NCBI GenBank assembly: GCA_031257595.1
Contig: JAIROH010000008.1
Coordinates: forward strand, 1-8,739
From: Treponema sp.
GTDB lineage: Bacteria > Spirochaetota > Spirochaetia > Treponematales > Breznakiellaceae
Direction of reading: 5' to 3'
Length of the DNA: 8,739 nucleotides
Made by a program: the position numbers and the translations under genes. Below are positions 1-4,639 of the stretch, in pieces. The notes below the pieces were generated by a model that ran no database searches, was not told where the DNA came from, and saw only the letters and a program-made list of their open reading frames with translations. How positions within the stretch are numbered: position 1 is the first letter of the stretch; each line of letters starts with the position of its first letter.

Positions 1-1
1 G

Positions 2-79
2 ACCCATGAAGAACTGCTGCTACGCGGCGGCATGTACGCGGAACTGTACAAGGCGCAGTTCAGCCGAAACAGACACTAA
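2..79 (+). CDS. C-terminal end of an ABC exporter (fused permease/ATPase), cut by the window edge
   Basis: Only the last 25 codons and the TAA stop are present, read from base 2. The peptide contains THEELLLRGGMYAELYKAQF, which matches the usual end of MsbA/LmrA-type half-transporters: the segment just after the ATPase H-loop region, where 'G-THEELL--GG-YA-LY--QF' is typical. Such proteins export lipids, drugs or peptides across the inner membrane using ATP. The substrate cannot be told from this fragment. Other proteins with an ABC ATPase of the exporter type would end the same way, so the family is fairly safe but the exact member is not. No T-rich terminator follows directly; the palindromes from 83 onward are the first possible stop for its transcript. 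Confidence 0.65.
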   Translation, partial: THEELLLRGGMYAELYKAQFSRNRH

Positions 80-82
80 GAA

Positions 83-284
83 AGCGCTGATTTATTCGCA
101 TTCGAATGAACCTCCCCGACGCAAGCGGCGGGGTATCTTGTAGGCGTTGCATCGTTTACGAGGGTGAGTTCTGTAAGGAAATTATTAACTGTGGGGTCTA
201 CTACCATATTTCGTGTTAGTGTTACTCAATTTTAACCGCCCCAAGGGGCGGAGTATTAGACCCCACTGCGAATAAATCAGTGCT
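83..284. repeat. 202-bp element with 18-bp terminal inverted repeats (MITE-like)
   Basis: Bases 83-100 (AGCGCTGATTTATTCGCA) are the inverse of 267-284 with 17 of 18 positions paired; the one exception is G86 against T281. A second perfect 10-bp inverted repeat sits just inside the right end: 191-200 (GTGGGGTCTA) with 257-266. Inside that is a 7-bp stem with a 2-nt loop, 236-242/245-251. The left half holds a perfect 10-bp palindrome at 99-108 and the GC-rich hairpin at 114-133. There is no coding frame and no clear target duplication, so 'mobile' is inferred from the terminal repeats only. Confidence 0.5.
114..133. repeat. GC-rich REP-like hairpin
   Basis: CCCCGACGCAAGCGGCGGGG pairs as CCCCG/CGGGG, one A-G mismatch, then CGC/GCG around a tiny AA turn. 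Hairpins of this shape (CCCCGCCGCAAGCGGCGGGG followed by TATC) are, to my knowledge, widespread REP-type repeats in bacterial genomes. There is no T tract, so it is not a good intrinsic terminator. Confidence 0.5.
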
Positions 285-349
285 ACTTTAATGTGGTTTT
301 TTTGCCGCTTTGAAAAAGCGAGTTTTCCGCAGAAAAACGAGAAAAATAA

Positions 350-410
350 TAGGGCAATGCTGATGCGCCAACTGCGTTGGCGAAGCGTCAAGTTAACCAG
401 TATTGCCCTA
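350..410. repeat. Nested hairpin, 13-bp outer and 7-bp inner stem
   Basis: Outer arms are 350-362 (TAGGGCAATGCTG) and 398-410 (CAGTATTGCCCTA), paired at 12 of 13 positions with one G-T (359/401). Nested inside is CGCCAAC (366-372), loop TGC, GTTGGCG (376-382), which is perfect. Just upstream, 306-311/315-320 forms a small 6-bp hairpin followed by AGTTTT. There is no gene here. It ends 8 bp before the first copy of the 56-bp direct repeat. Confidence 0.55.
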
Positions 411-417
411 GCGTTTT

Positions 418-473
418 GTCCAAATCAAATGCCGAAACGATAAAATCTGTCGTCGCTGGTTATCGAGGCAAGC
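418..473. repeat. 56-bp direct repeat, copy 1
   Basis: This copy matches 807-862 at 51 of 56 positions; four of the five differences are transitions. The repeat starts GTCCAAATCAAATGCC and ends TATCGAGGC-AGC. In this copy the start folds with its own upstream flank: 412-418 (CGTTTTG) against 433-439 (CCGAAACG region, one U-G). It abuts the arm of the long nested stem that begins at 472. Confidence 0.7.
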
Positions 474-677
474 ACATGCGCCCGTGCCCTGAACAGGAAA
501 CCGCCGGATGCCTTTGCGTTACCACAGGACAACCCCCGCTCGAGCTAGACGGTCGTCACCTTCTCCTACGCAGACTCTGGTCTGGTCTATTACCTACGGA
601 CGCCGTATGCTCTTCACAAGGGAATGTCTTATACCAAACAAAGGCATCCGGCAATCTGCCGTGACGGGCGTATGTGC
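472..677 (+). ncRNA. Candidate structured RNA or mobile-element remnant with two long coaxial stems
   Basis: Two perfect or near-perfect long-range stems enclose this stretch. The outer one pairs 472-485 (GCACATGCGCCCGT) with 664-677 (13 of 14, plus G478-T671). The inner one pairs 503-516 (GCCGGATGCCTTTG) with 639-652, perfect over 14 bp. They are separated by an internal loop of 17 nt on one side and 11 nt on the other. Inside are local hairpins: 571-575/580-584 (CAGAC/GTCTG) and 595-599/603-607 (TACGG/CCGTA), plus the palindrome GCTCGAGC at 538-545. The shape suits a ~200-nt rod-like RNA or a retroelement-type RNA, but there is no reverse transcriptase or nuclease gene here, and I recognise no Rfam family. 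I prefer the + strand because the single imperfect pair would be a G-U wobble there and C-A on the other strand. No promoter was found. Confidence 0.35.
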
Positions 678-806
678 ATGTATCACCCCCGGGGCGCGCG
701 GGTTTTGACGCTATTTGCTCTTTGATTCAGCCAAAACTATCAGAGTAGGCATTTATCTACAGAAGAAGGTCTTGCGAATCCGTTTTGGACAGGCTACCAA
801 TGTTCT

Positions 807-862
807 GTCCAAATCAAATGCCAAAACGGTAAAATCCGTCGTCGCTGTTTATCGAGGCAGGC
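807..862. repeat. 56-bp direct repeat, copy 2
   Basis: This is the second copy, 389 bp from copy 1. It lies in its own small inverted-repeat nest: 780-788 (CCGTTTTGG) pairs with 821-829 (CCAAAACGG), and 784-792 (TTTGGACAG) pairs with 805-813. The G to A change against copy 1 at 823 keeps pairing with the different left arm used here, which hints that the hairpin rather than the plain sequence is conserved. Confidence 0.7.
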
Positions 863-871
863 GCACAAAAA

Positions 872-937
872 AGCTTGGGGGGCCTTCTGCCGTTTGGTCA
901 GACGTGTCCAAAAAGGCGCCTGGCATCCCCCCGCGCT
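872..937. repeat. Imperfect G/C-run hairpin
   Basis: 872-882 (AGCTTGGGGGG) and 927-937 (CCCCCCGCGCT) pair at 9 of 11 positions, with a G6 run against a C6 run. The arm ends where the next hairpin begins, so the two sit back to back. Confidence 0.4.
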
Positions 938-968
938 GTTGTTCAGAAACTGGAGTTTCTGAACAACA
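937..968. repeat. Perfect 15-bp palindromic hairpin
   Basis: TGTTGTTCAGAAACT (937-951), a GG turn, and AGTTTCTGAACAACA (954-968) form a 15-bp stem with a 2-nt loop. There is no T tract on either side. It is a likely REP-type dispersed palindrome; it lies beyond the terminator of the flavoprotein gene. Confidence 0.6.
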
Positions 969-974
969 ACCGCT

Positions 975-1003
975 AAAAAACAGCAAAATGCGGAGCATTT
1001 TGC
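975..1003 (-). terminator. Rho-independent terminator of the flavoprotein gene
   Basis: Read on the - strand: stem GCAAAATGC (1003-995), loop TCC, GCATTTTGC (991-983), then TG and six T (980-975). This is a 9-bp perfect stem closely followed by a U tract, placed 26 bp beyond the stop codon of the - strand flavoprotein gene. The stem is only moderately GC-rich. Confidence 0.65.
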
Positions 1004-1005
1004 AA

Positions 1006-1042
1006 GACTTGTTCGATAACCAACCGGGTTATTGAACAAGTC
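1006..1042. repeat. 16-bp hairpin overlapping the flavoprotein stop codon
   Basis: 1006-1021 (GACTTGTTCGATAACC) pairs with 1027-1042 at 15 of 16 positions plus a G1015-T1033 wobble; the loop is AACCG. The right arm contains the TAA stop (1029-1031) and the last codons (G-L-V-Q) of the flavoprotein gene, so the palindrome supplies the end of that protein. Confidence 0.6.
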
Positions 1043-2816
1043 CAATGTACTTTACACCGCTCCTGGCCGCCTGTCTGCCAAAGGTAATATTGTTTATAAG
1101 CGCCGAACCGCTGCCCATATACAGGCTGATGGTCTGGGCAGGAGCATTTGCCCCGGCTGCGTAGAGTCCGGGTATAGGCCGTCCTCCGGTATCCAAAACC
1201 TGGGCGTCTATATTGATGCGGGGTCCGACAAAGGTTCCGTTTGAACTGAGTCCCAGCTTAACCGCCGCAAAGGGGGCTTCTATCTTGACAAGAAACTGGG
1301 CCGGTTTATTAAAATCCCGATCCGCCTTTGCATCACACAGGCCATTATAACGGCTTATGGTTGCCTCAAGAACATTAGCCTGGATTCCCATCTGCCCGGC
1401 AAGATCGGTCACCGTATTGGCGATAAACACCTTGTCAGTATTGCTATACTCTTTAAGGGATTGTTCATGCGCCTTATATATATCCGGAGGCAGAATAGCA
1501 TAATCAAAGCCAAATCCGGCCTTAAACATGGTATCGGTACGGAGGCTGGCATAGGCGTTTTCGTCAATATAACGCTTTCCATCAGGAGTTATGCGCAGTT
1601 CGGCTGGATTAGTTCCAATGGTCAAGAGGCCCGGTTCAATTCCCTTGGTTCCGCCCATCATGGCAAGTTTAACATCCATTTGAGCGCCGGCTTTTTCCGC
1701 CATAGTAAATCCATCGCCGGAGCCAATATCCCTGTTTTCAAAATACGGAGCTACTTTGGCAAAATATTTTGCCATAAGCTCACGGTTTCCGGAAATACTT
1801 CCGGCGCAGAGTACAACAACAGGAGCATGGATAGTTATCGCATCGCCGTTTTTACCCCGTGCTTTTATACCGGCGGCTTTTCCGTTATCCATCAAAATTT
1901 CAGTAGCCCTGGTCCCCGAATACATCTGAACCCCCAGGGATCTCGCCTTTTCATGCATTATGGTCAACATCGTCGAAGCTTCGCTTTGAACCCCCTCGGC
2001 AAAAGCGACCACCTGATGCACCCGGCGGGCATTAAAGGGCGGATAAGAATGGGGAGCGTCAACATTACTCCTGAAAGGCACTCCCATGGCCATTACCCAT
2101 TCCAGATTCTCATTGGAATGATAGGCCAAATATCTTGTCATTTCCGGATTGATAAAGGCATCACCTGCCAATTCAGCGCCTGCCATCCAATCGTTGTACA
2201 TCTGTTCCGGTGTATCGACAATGCCGTTTTGTTTTTGTAATTGGGTCCCGGCGGCGTTAATCATGCCCCGGGCCCTGATGGAGATTCCGCCAAACACATC
2301 TTTCATCTCCACCACAATTACCTTCGCCCCCTGGCTTGCCGCTTCGACGGCGGCGGAAGTTCCGGCCAGACCGGAACCAACGATAACGATATCAGTGTTA
2401 TATTCAATTGTTGCCGGCTTGGGCGCAGCGATCTTTCGGCTTTGCAGAACCGCGATATTGCTTCCTGACTGTTTCAGGGCCTCGGTAATGGCAGTAAGAT
2501 ATGCGGCCCGGGAAACTGTCGCGCCGCTAACCGTATCTACAGCCAAACTTTGATGGGTGATTATCTGATTTTTGATTAGGTCAAAGGCCATGCTTCCAAT
2601 TCCGGGAGTTTCTTTTGTCTCCAGAACTTTTATATCCAAAATTGAATCCCCGCTGACCGTAACGGCAACTCTAACAGGACCGTTATTCCCTGCCGCCTCT
2701 CCTTCATAAGTTCCGGCGACAAAACTCAGGGGCTGAGAACCGGCGCAGCCAAACATAAAAACGCCTGCTGCTATGAAAAGAACCAAAAAAAGCATCGAGG
2801 TATTACTCTTTTTCAT
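1029..2816 (-). CDS. Lipoprotein flavoenzyme: FMN-binding domain plus FAD-dependent fumarate-reductase-like domain
   Basis: This 595-aa protein probably transfers electrons from a covalent FMN through FAD to a small acceptor outside the inner membrane. Residues 1-24 are a lipoprotein signal: KK, a hydrophobic run, then M-F-G-C24. Residues about 35-120 are an FMN-binding domain with DTVSGAT (94-100); T100 is the expected attachment site for FMN added by ApbE. Residues about 140-595 are the FAD domain, with VGSGLAG (146-152), E170, PDGKRYIDE (411-419), IPGLYAAG (548-555) and FGRQA near the end. The layout resembles urocanate and methacrylate/fumarate reductases. However, the usual H-x-T-M-G-G stretch reads SSNGTFVGPRI (524-534), and the usual H-G-x-N-R-x-G-G-N reads QTISLYMGSGSA, so fumarate is an unlikely substrate. 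Start chosen at 2816, with AGGAGG 5 nt upstream; an in-frame ATG at 2852 would add 12 charged residues before the signal. Terminator at 975-1003. Confidence 0.88.
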   Translation of the reverse strand: MKKSNTSMLFLVLFIAAGVFMFGCAGSQPLSFVAGTYEGEAAGNNGPVRVAVTVSGDSILDIKVLETKETPGIGSMAFDLIKNQIITHQSLAVDTVSGATVSRAAYLTAITEALKQSGSNIAVLQSRKIAAPKPATIEYNTDIVIVGSGLAGTSAAVEAASQGAKVIVVEMKDVFGGISIRARGMINAAGTQLQKQNGIVDTPEQMYNDWMAGAELAGDAFINPEMTRYLAYHSNENLEWVMAMGVPFRSNVDAPHSYPPFNARRVHQVVAFAEGVQSEASTMLTIMHEKARSLGVQMYSGTRATEILMDNGKAAGIKARGKNGDAITIHAPVVVLCAGSISGNRELMAKYFAKVAPYFENRDIGSGDGFTMAEKAGAQMDVKLAMMGGTKGIEPGLLTIGTNPAELRITPDGKRYIDENAYASLRTDTMFKAGFGFDYAILPPDIYKAHEQSLKEYSNTDKVFIANTVTDLAGQMGIQANVLEATISRYNGLCDAKADRDFNKPAQFLVKIEAPFAAVKLGLSSNGTFVGPRINIDAQVLDTGGRPIPGLYAAGANAPAQTISLYMGSGSALINNITFGRQAARSGVKYIGLVQ

Positions 2817-2918
2817 TTTTTCCTCCTGAATTAAGGCTTTTTCCCTCTTCACATGTTAAAAGTACCCTCTATATCCCATCCCTATATTTTCTATAAATAT
2901 GGGTAAAATTTGTCATTT

Positions 2919-2946
2919 ATTATAGCAGTGTATAGATAAAAGTCAA
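2919..2946 (-). promoter_or_regulatory. Sigma70-type promoter of the flavoprotein gene
   Basis: On the - strand, TTGACT (2946-2941) is followed after 16 bp by a perfect TATAAT (2924-2919). Predicted transcription starts near 2912, giving a 5' leader of about 95 nt before the ATG at 2816. The leader is A/T-rich with a weak bulged hairpin around 2881-2903; I recognise no riboswitch. Confidence 0.7.
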
Positions 2947-3005
2947 GAAATCCGGTAATTCTCAGTGCGATCGCGTATATCGATGTGTTTAGTCTTTACA
3001 AGGTA

Positions 3006-3239
3006 CTACATCGCCTCCGCCGCCAGTTGTTCGCGGACCATCTCCGCTATCAATTCGGAGGGAGTACGGTGCGTGGCCAGCGCTTTCGCGTTAAGGATAC
3101 GAGCCGTCCCCTCGTCCACAGCGATTATCTGGCGCCCCTTGCCGGAAAAAAAACCCTCGCCGTTTGGTCCCAGTTCAGGGATAGTACGAGTCAGTTCCTT
3201 GTCCAGGGCGTCCGCTTCCTCATCGGTCATATATGCCAT
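3006..3239 (-). CDS. Putative antitoxin, ribbon-helix-helix type
   Basis: This 77-aa protein probably binds DNA and neutralises the protein encoded just upstream. Its first half is acidic and unlike known domains (DEEADALDKEL, then a Pro/Gly stretch). Its second half fits ribbon-helix-helix: a strand RQIIAVD, helix TARILNAKALATH, turn, and helix TPSELIAEMVREQLAAE at the C-terminus. The start at 3239 is chosen because GGAGG (3245-3249) lies 5 nt upstream; an earlier in-frame ATG at 3251 would overlap the toxin by 11 bp and has no such site. With this start the two genes are 1 nt apart, so they are co-transcribed and probably translationally coupled. No terminator is visible between its stop and the flavoprotein promoter at 2946, so readthrough is possible. 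Confidence 0.6.
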   Translation of the reverse strand: MAYMTDEEADALDKELTRTIPELGPNGEGFFSGKGRQIIAVDEGTARILNAKALATHRTPSELIAEMVREQLAAEAM

Positions 3240-3240
3240 C

Positions 3241-3504
3241 TTAGCCTCCATTCAGCCGGTCAAGTTGTGTAATTATTCCCTTGCGGGCCTTCATCGCATG
3301 GAAAACCTGAATGTTACCGCTGTCGATGATATTGTACATCACTTCAATCGGATTTCCTTTCGTGTTGAAACCGACAATGGCGAATTTGTTGTCCCTGCCT
3401 TTTATCCGGCCTTCGTAGATTTTGGTCTCAATAGCCCAATAGATATCAGCTTCGGTTTCGTGATGTTTAAACGCCGAAGGACTGAATATTACCCGGCCTT
3501 CCAT
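3241..3504 (-). CDS. Putative BrnT-like toxin of the RelE superfamily
   Basis: This 87-aa basic protein has the pattern of BrnT-like ribonuclease toxins: KHHETEAD near residue 14 (compare KHG-x(4)-A), a G-x-DNKFAIVGF strand pair, G-N-P-I-E-V-M-Y-N, and the end strand IQVFHAMKARKG (compare IRIISARKA). The family match is by eye and weak in sequence, so 'toxin' is an inference supported by size, by the ribbon-helix-helix gene directly downstream, and by toxin-first order as in brnTA. RelE-fold toxins usually cut mRNA. Only one start (ATG 3504) is plausible. It lies 6 nt after a predicted -10 box, so the message may be leaderless; a G-rich GAGGGGG lies 12 nt upstream, too far for a good ribosome site. 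Confidence 0.55.
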   Translation of the reverse strand: MEGRVIFSPSAFKHHETEADIYWAIETKIYEGRIKGRDNKFAIVGFNTKGNPIEVMYNIIDSGNIQVFHAMKARKGIITQLDRLNGG

Positions 3505-3510
3505 ACTTTT

Positions 3511-3539
3511 AGTCTACCCCCTCGCCGACCCGCCGTCAA
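3511..3539 (-). promoter_or_regulatory. Promoter of the toxin-antitoxin pair, predicting a leaderless message
   Basis: On the - strand, TTGACG (3539-3534), a 17-bp spacer and TAGACT (3516-3511). Only 6 nt separate the -10 box from the ATG, so transcription would begin at or next to the start codon. The -10 box matches 4 of 6 consensus bases. An upstream 16-bp inverted repeat (3561-3656) could serve as an operator. Confidence 0.5.
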
Positions 3540-3560
3540 TTACGGAAATCCTGTATTTCT

Positions 3561-3656
3561 CCGGCAATTCAAAGTTCACGATAAGGCAGACGGGCCCCCC
3601 GATAATTTTTTAGGCGTCTTTTGGACTTTCGAAATAGTTAAACTTTGAATTGCCGG
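3561..3656. repeat. 16-bp perfect inverted repeat enclosing 64 bp, between two divergent promoters
   Basis: 3561-3576 (CCGGCAATTCAAAGTT) is the exact inverse of 3641-3656. The right arm ends 5 bp before the infC -35 box; the left arm starts 22 bp upstream of the toxin -35 box. The centre holds CGGGCCCCCC (3591-3600) and a T6 run. It could be a 96-bp MITE, or a pair of operator half-sites for a divergently acting regulator. No target duplication is seen. Confidence 0.6.
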
Positions 3657-3661
3657 GGCAC

Positions 3662-3691
3662 TTTACAAAGCCCGTTTTCTCCTGTTAAAAT
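3662..3691 (+). promoter_or_regulatory. Likely promoter of the infC operon
   Basis: TTTACA (3662-3667), an 18-bp spacer and TAAAAT (3686-3691). It matches 4 of 6 and 5 of 6 consensus bases. It would start the message near 3698, about 98 nt before the preferred infC start. Confidence 0.5.
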
Positions 3692-3697
3692 GAAGAC

Positions 3698-3795
3698 AAC
3701 CTGGGGCAAGTCCCGGGATATCTTCGTTGGATAGGAAATTTATGGAATTCCGGGTTTTACCATCCGGAACCCGTGGTTACAGGAGAGGAGGCCAG
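3698..3795 (+). promoter_or_regulatory. Structured infC leader with two competing hairpins
   Basis: If IF-3 starts at 3796, this is an untranslated leader. TTCCGG (3748-3753) can pair with CCGGAA (3764-3769), or CGGGTT (3751-3756) with AACCCG (3768-3773); the two stems exclude each other. AGGAGAGGAGG follows at 3781-3791. L20 or IF-3 binding to such leaders controls this operon in other bacteria, but nothing here proves it. If translation starts at 3742 instead, most of this would be coding. Confidence 0.35.
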
Positions 3796-4311
3796 TTGGC
3801 GGATAAGGATTTACGTATTAATGAGCAAATTCGGGTGCGGGAGGTCCGGCTTATACGGGAGAACGGTGAGCAGGCCATTATGCCTACCCCGGAAGCGTTT
3901 GAATTGGCAAGGGAACAGGGACTTGATCTTGTAGAAGTCGCGCCCAATGCTAATCCGCCGGTGGTCAAAATTCTCGACTACGGCAAATTTAAATTCGAGA
4001 ACGAAAAAAAGATTCGGGACTCGAAAAAAAAGCAGAAGCTGTTAAAATTAAAAGAAATCCGCATGCAGCCCAAGATTGACGAGCATGATCTGGACTTTAA
4101 AAGCAAGCATGTAAAGGAATTTCTTGCGGAAGGTAACAAAGTCAAGGTTACGGTGAGGTTCCGGGGCAGGGAGCTTGCCCATACCGAACTTGGGCTGGAC
4201 GTGTTGAAAGACGTGCTTGCCCGCATTGAGGGGGATTATGTGATGGACAAGAGCCCGGCTATGGAAGGCCGTTTTATGTCCATGGTGTTAAGCCCCAAGG
4301 CCAAAAAATAA
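3796..4311 (+). CDS. infC: Translation initiation factor IF-3
   Basis: IF-3 binds the 30S subunit, keeps 50S away and checks start codons. From the chosen TTG the protein has 171 aa, the normal family length, beginning (M)ADKDLRINEQIRV. The N-domain motif GLDLVEVAPNANPPVVKILDYGK, the lysine-rich linker helix (KKIRDSKKKQKLLKLKE) and the C-domain KVTVRFRGRELAHTELG are all present. The start is uncertain: TTG 3796 is preceded by a very strong AGGAGAGGAGG ending 4 nt upstream; ATG 3742 has a weaker AGGA and would add an Arg/Gly-rich 18-residue tail (MEFRVLPSGTRGYRRGGQ); TTG 3727 is also open. Rare start codons in infC are a known feedback device, because IF-3 discriminates against them. It is the first gene of the rpmI-rplT operon. 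Confidence 0.93.
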   Translation: MADKDLRINEQIRVREVRLIRENGEQAIMPTPEAFELAREQGLDLVEVAPNANPPVVKILDYGKFKFENEKKIRDSKKKQKLLKLKEIRMQPKIDEHDLDFKSKHVKEFLAEGNKVKVTVRFRGRELAHTELGLDVLKDVLARIEGDYVMDKSPAMEGRFMSMVLSPKAKK

Positions 4312-4340
4312 CCCCGCCGTAAAGCGGGGCAGTATACTGC
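4312..4340 (+). promoter_or_regulatory. Hairpin and 12-bp palindrome between infC and rpmI
   Basis: CCCCGC (4312-4317) pairs with GCGGGG (4324-4329) directly after the infC stop codon. A perfect palindrome, GCAGTATACTGC (4329-4340), follows, sharing one base with the stem. There is no T tract, so it is not a terminator. It may stabilise the upstream mRNA end or form part of an L20-binding site in front of rpmI, as seen in enterobacteria. Confidence 0.35.
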
Positions 4341-4360
4341 GAATACCCGGGAAGGATACA

Positions 4361-4567
4361 ATGGCAAAGATAAAGATGAAAACACGGAAAAGCGCCGCTA
4401 AACGCTTTTCGTTTACCGGTTCCGGAAAGGTGAAGTATAAAAAACAAAACCTTCGCCACATACTTACCAAGAAATCGGCCAAGCGGAAACGGGGTCTCCG
4501 GCATGCCGGAATACTTTCCGGCGATAACGTGCCGGTTATCCGGAAAAAGCTGCTTCCCTATGGCTAA
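4361..4567 (+). CDS. rpmI: 50S ribosomal protein L35
   Basis: This 68-aa, very basic protein of the large ribosomal subunit begins MAKIKMKTRKSAAKRFSFTG, the L35 signature. It continues with GSGKVKYKKQNLRHILTKKSAKRKRGLR, where the R-H-I-L and K-K-S-x-K-R-K-R segments are typical. Length is normal (64-68 aa). The ATG is preceded by AAGGA (4352-4356). It sits 49 bp after infC and 72 bp before rplT, the standard infC-rpmI-rplT order. Confidence 0.96.
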   Translation: MAKIKMKTRKSAAKRFSFTGSGKVKYKKQNLRHILTKKSAKRKRGLRHAGILSGDNVPVIRKKLLPYG

Positions 4568-4575
4568 GGACCAGG

Positions 4576-4625
4576 CATTAACATTTTGTGTTAATGTCCG
4601 ATTAACGGCGGTTTCGCCGCTTTTT
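4576..4625 (+). promoter_or_regulatory. Attenuator-like array of three partly exclusive hairpins upstream of rplT
   Basis: Stem A pairs 4576-4583 (CATTAACA) with 4589-4596 (TGTTAATG). Stem B pairs 4590-4595 (GTTAAT) with 4601-4606 (ATTAAC), using bases of A. Stem C pairs 4606-4610 (CGGCG) with 4615-4619 (CGCCG) and is followed by C and T5 (4621-4625), like a weak intrinsic terminator. B overlaps C by one base. The rplT ribosome site GGAGGAG starts 3 nt after the T tract. The layout suits control of rplT apart from rpmI, by L20 or a passing ribosome; the role is inferred. Confidence 0.45.
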
Positions 4626-4639
4626 ATGGAGGAGAGAAT

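Larger units (their letters stand above)
80..1028. other. Gene-free, palindrome-rich intergenic region
   Basis: About 950 bp separate the ABC exporter end from the 3' end of the flavoprotein gene. The open frames here are short, lack family motifs or good ribosome binding sites, and run through inverted repeats, so I treat none as a gene. Instead the region holds at least seven inverted-repeat structures and one 56-bp direct repeat, entered separately below. It may be a graveyard of small non-autonomous mobile elements, or may encode one or more structured RNAs. Confidence 0.7.

Noticed and set aside
472..677. Retron msr-msd or group II intron fragment
   Set aside because: There is no reverse transcriptase nearby, no domain V-like hairpin and no recognisable intron start; the stems alone are not enough.
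686..715. GC-rich stretch CCCCCGGGGCGCGCGGG followed by TTTT as a terminator
   Set aside because: Pairing is poor and ambiguous, the T run is short, and no gene ends just upstream.
418..862. CRISPR array
   Set aside because: Only two repeat copies, imperfect and 389 bp apart, with no regular spacers or cas genes.
377..1035. Short + strand open frames of 66-106 codons and a - strand one of 83 codons
   Set aside because: They run through direct repeats and hairpins, lack ribosome sites and family similarity. The shared peptide LSKSNA-T-KSVVA only reflects the DNA direct repeat.
1461..2240. 259-codon + strand open frame within the flavoprotein gene
   Set aside because: It lies opposite the conserved FAD domain; no motif, no ribosome site.
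2817..2911. Riboswitch (for example FMN) in the flavoprotein leader
   Set aside because: The ~95-nt A/T-rich leader shows no conserved FMN or other riboswitch core and only a weak bulged hairpin.
2965..3648. 227-codon + strand open frame opposite the toxin-antitoxin pair
   Set aside because: The - strand genes have paired sizes, a good ribosome site and recognisable patterns; this frame is Ser-rich and runs across promoter and inverted repeat.
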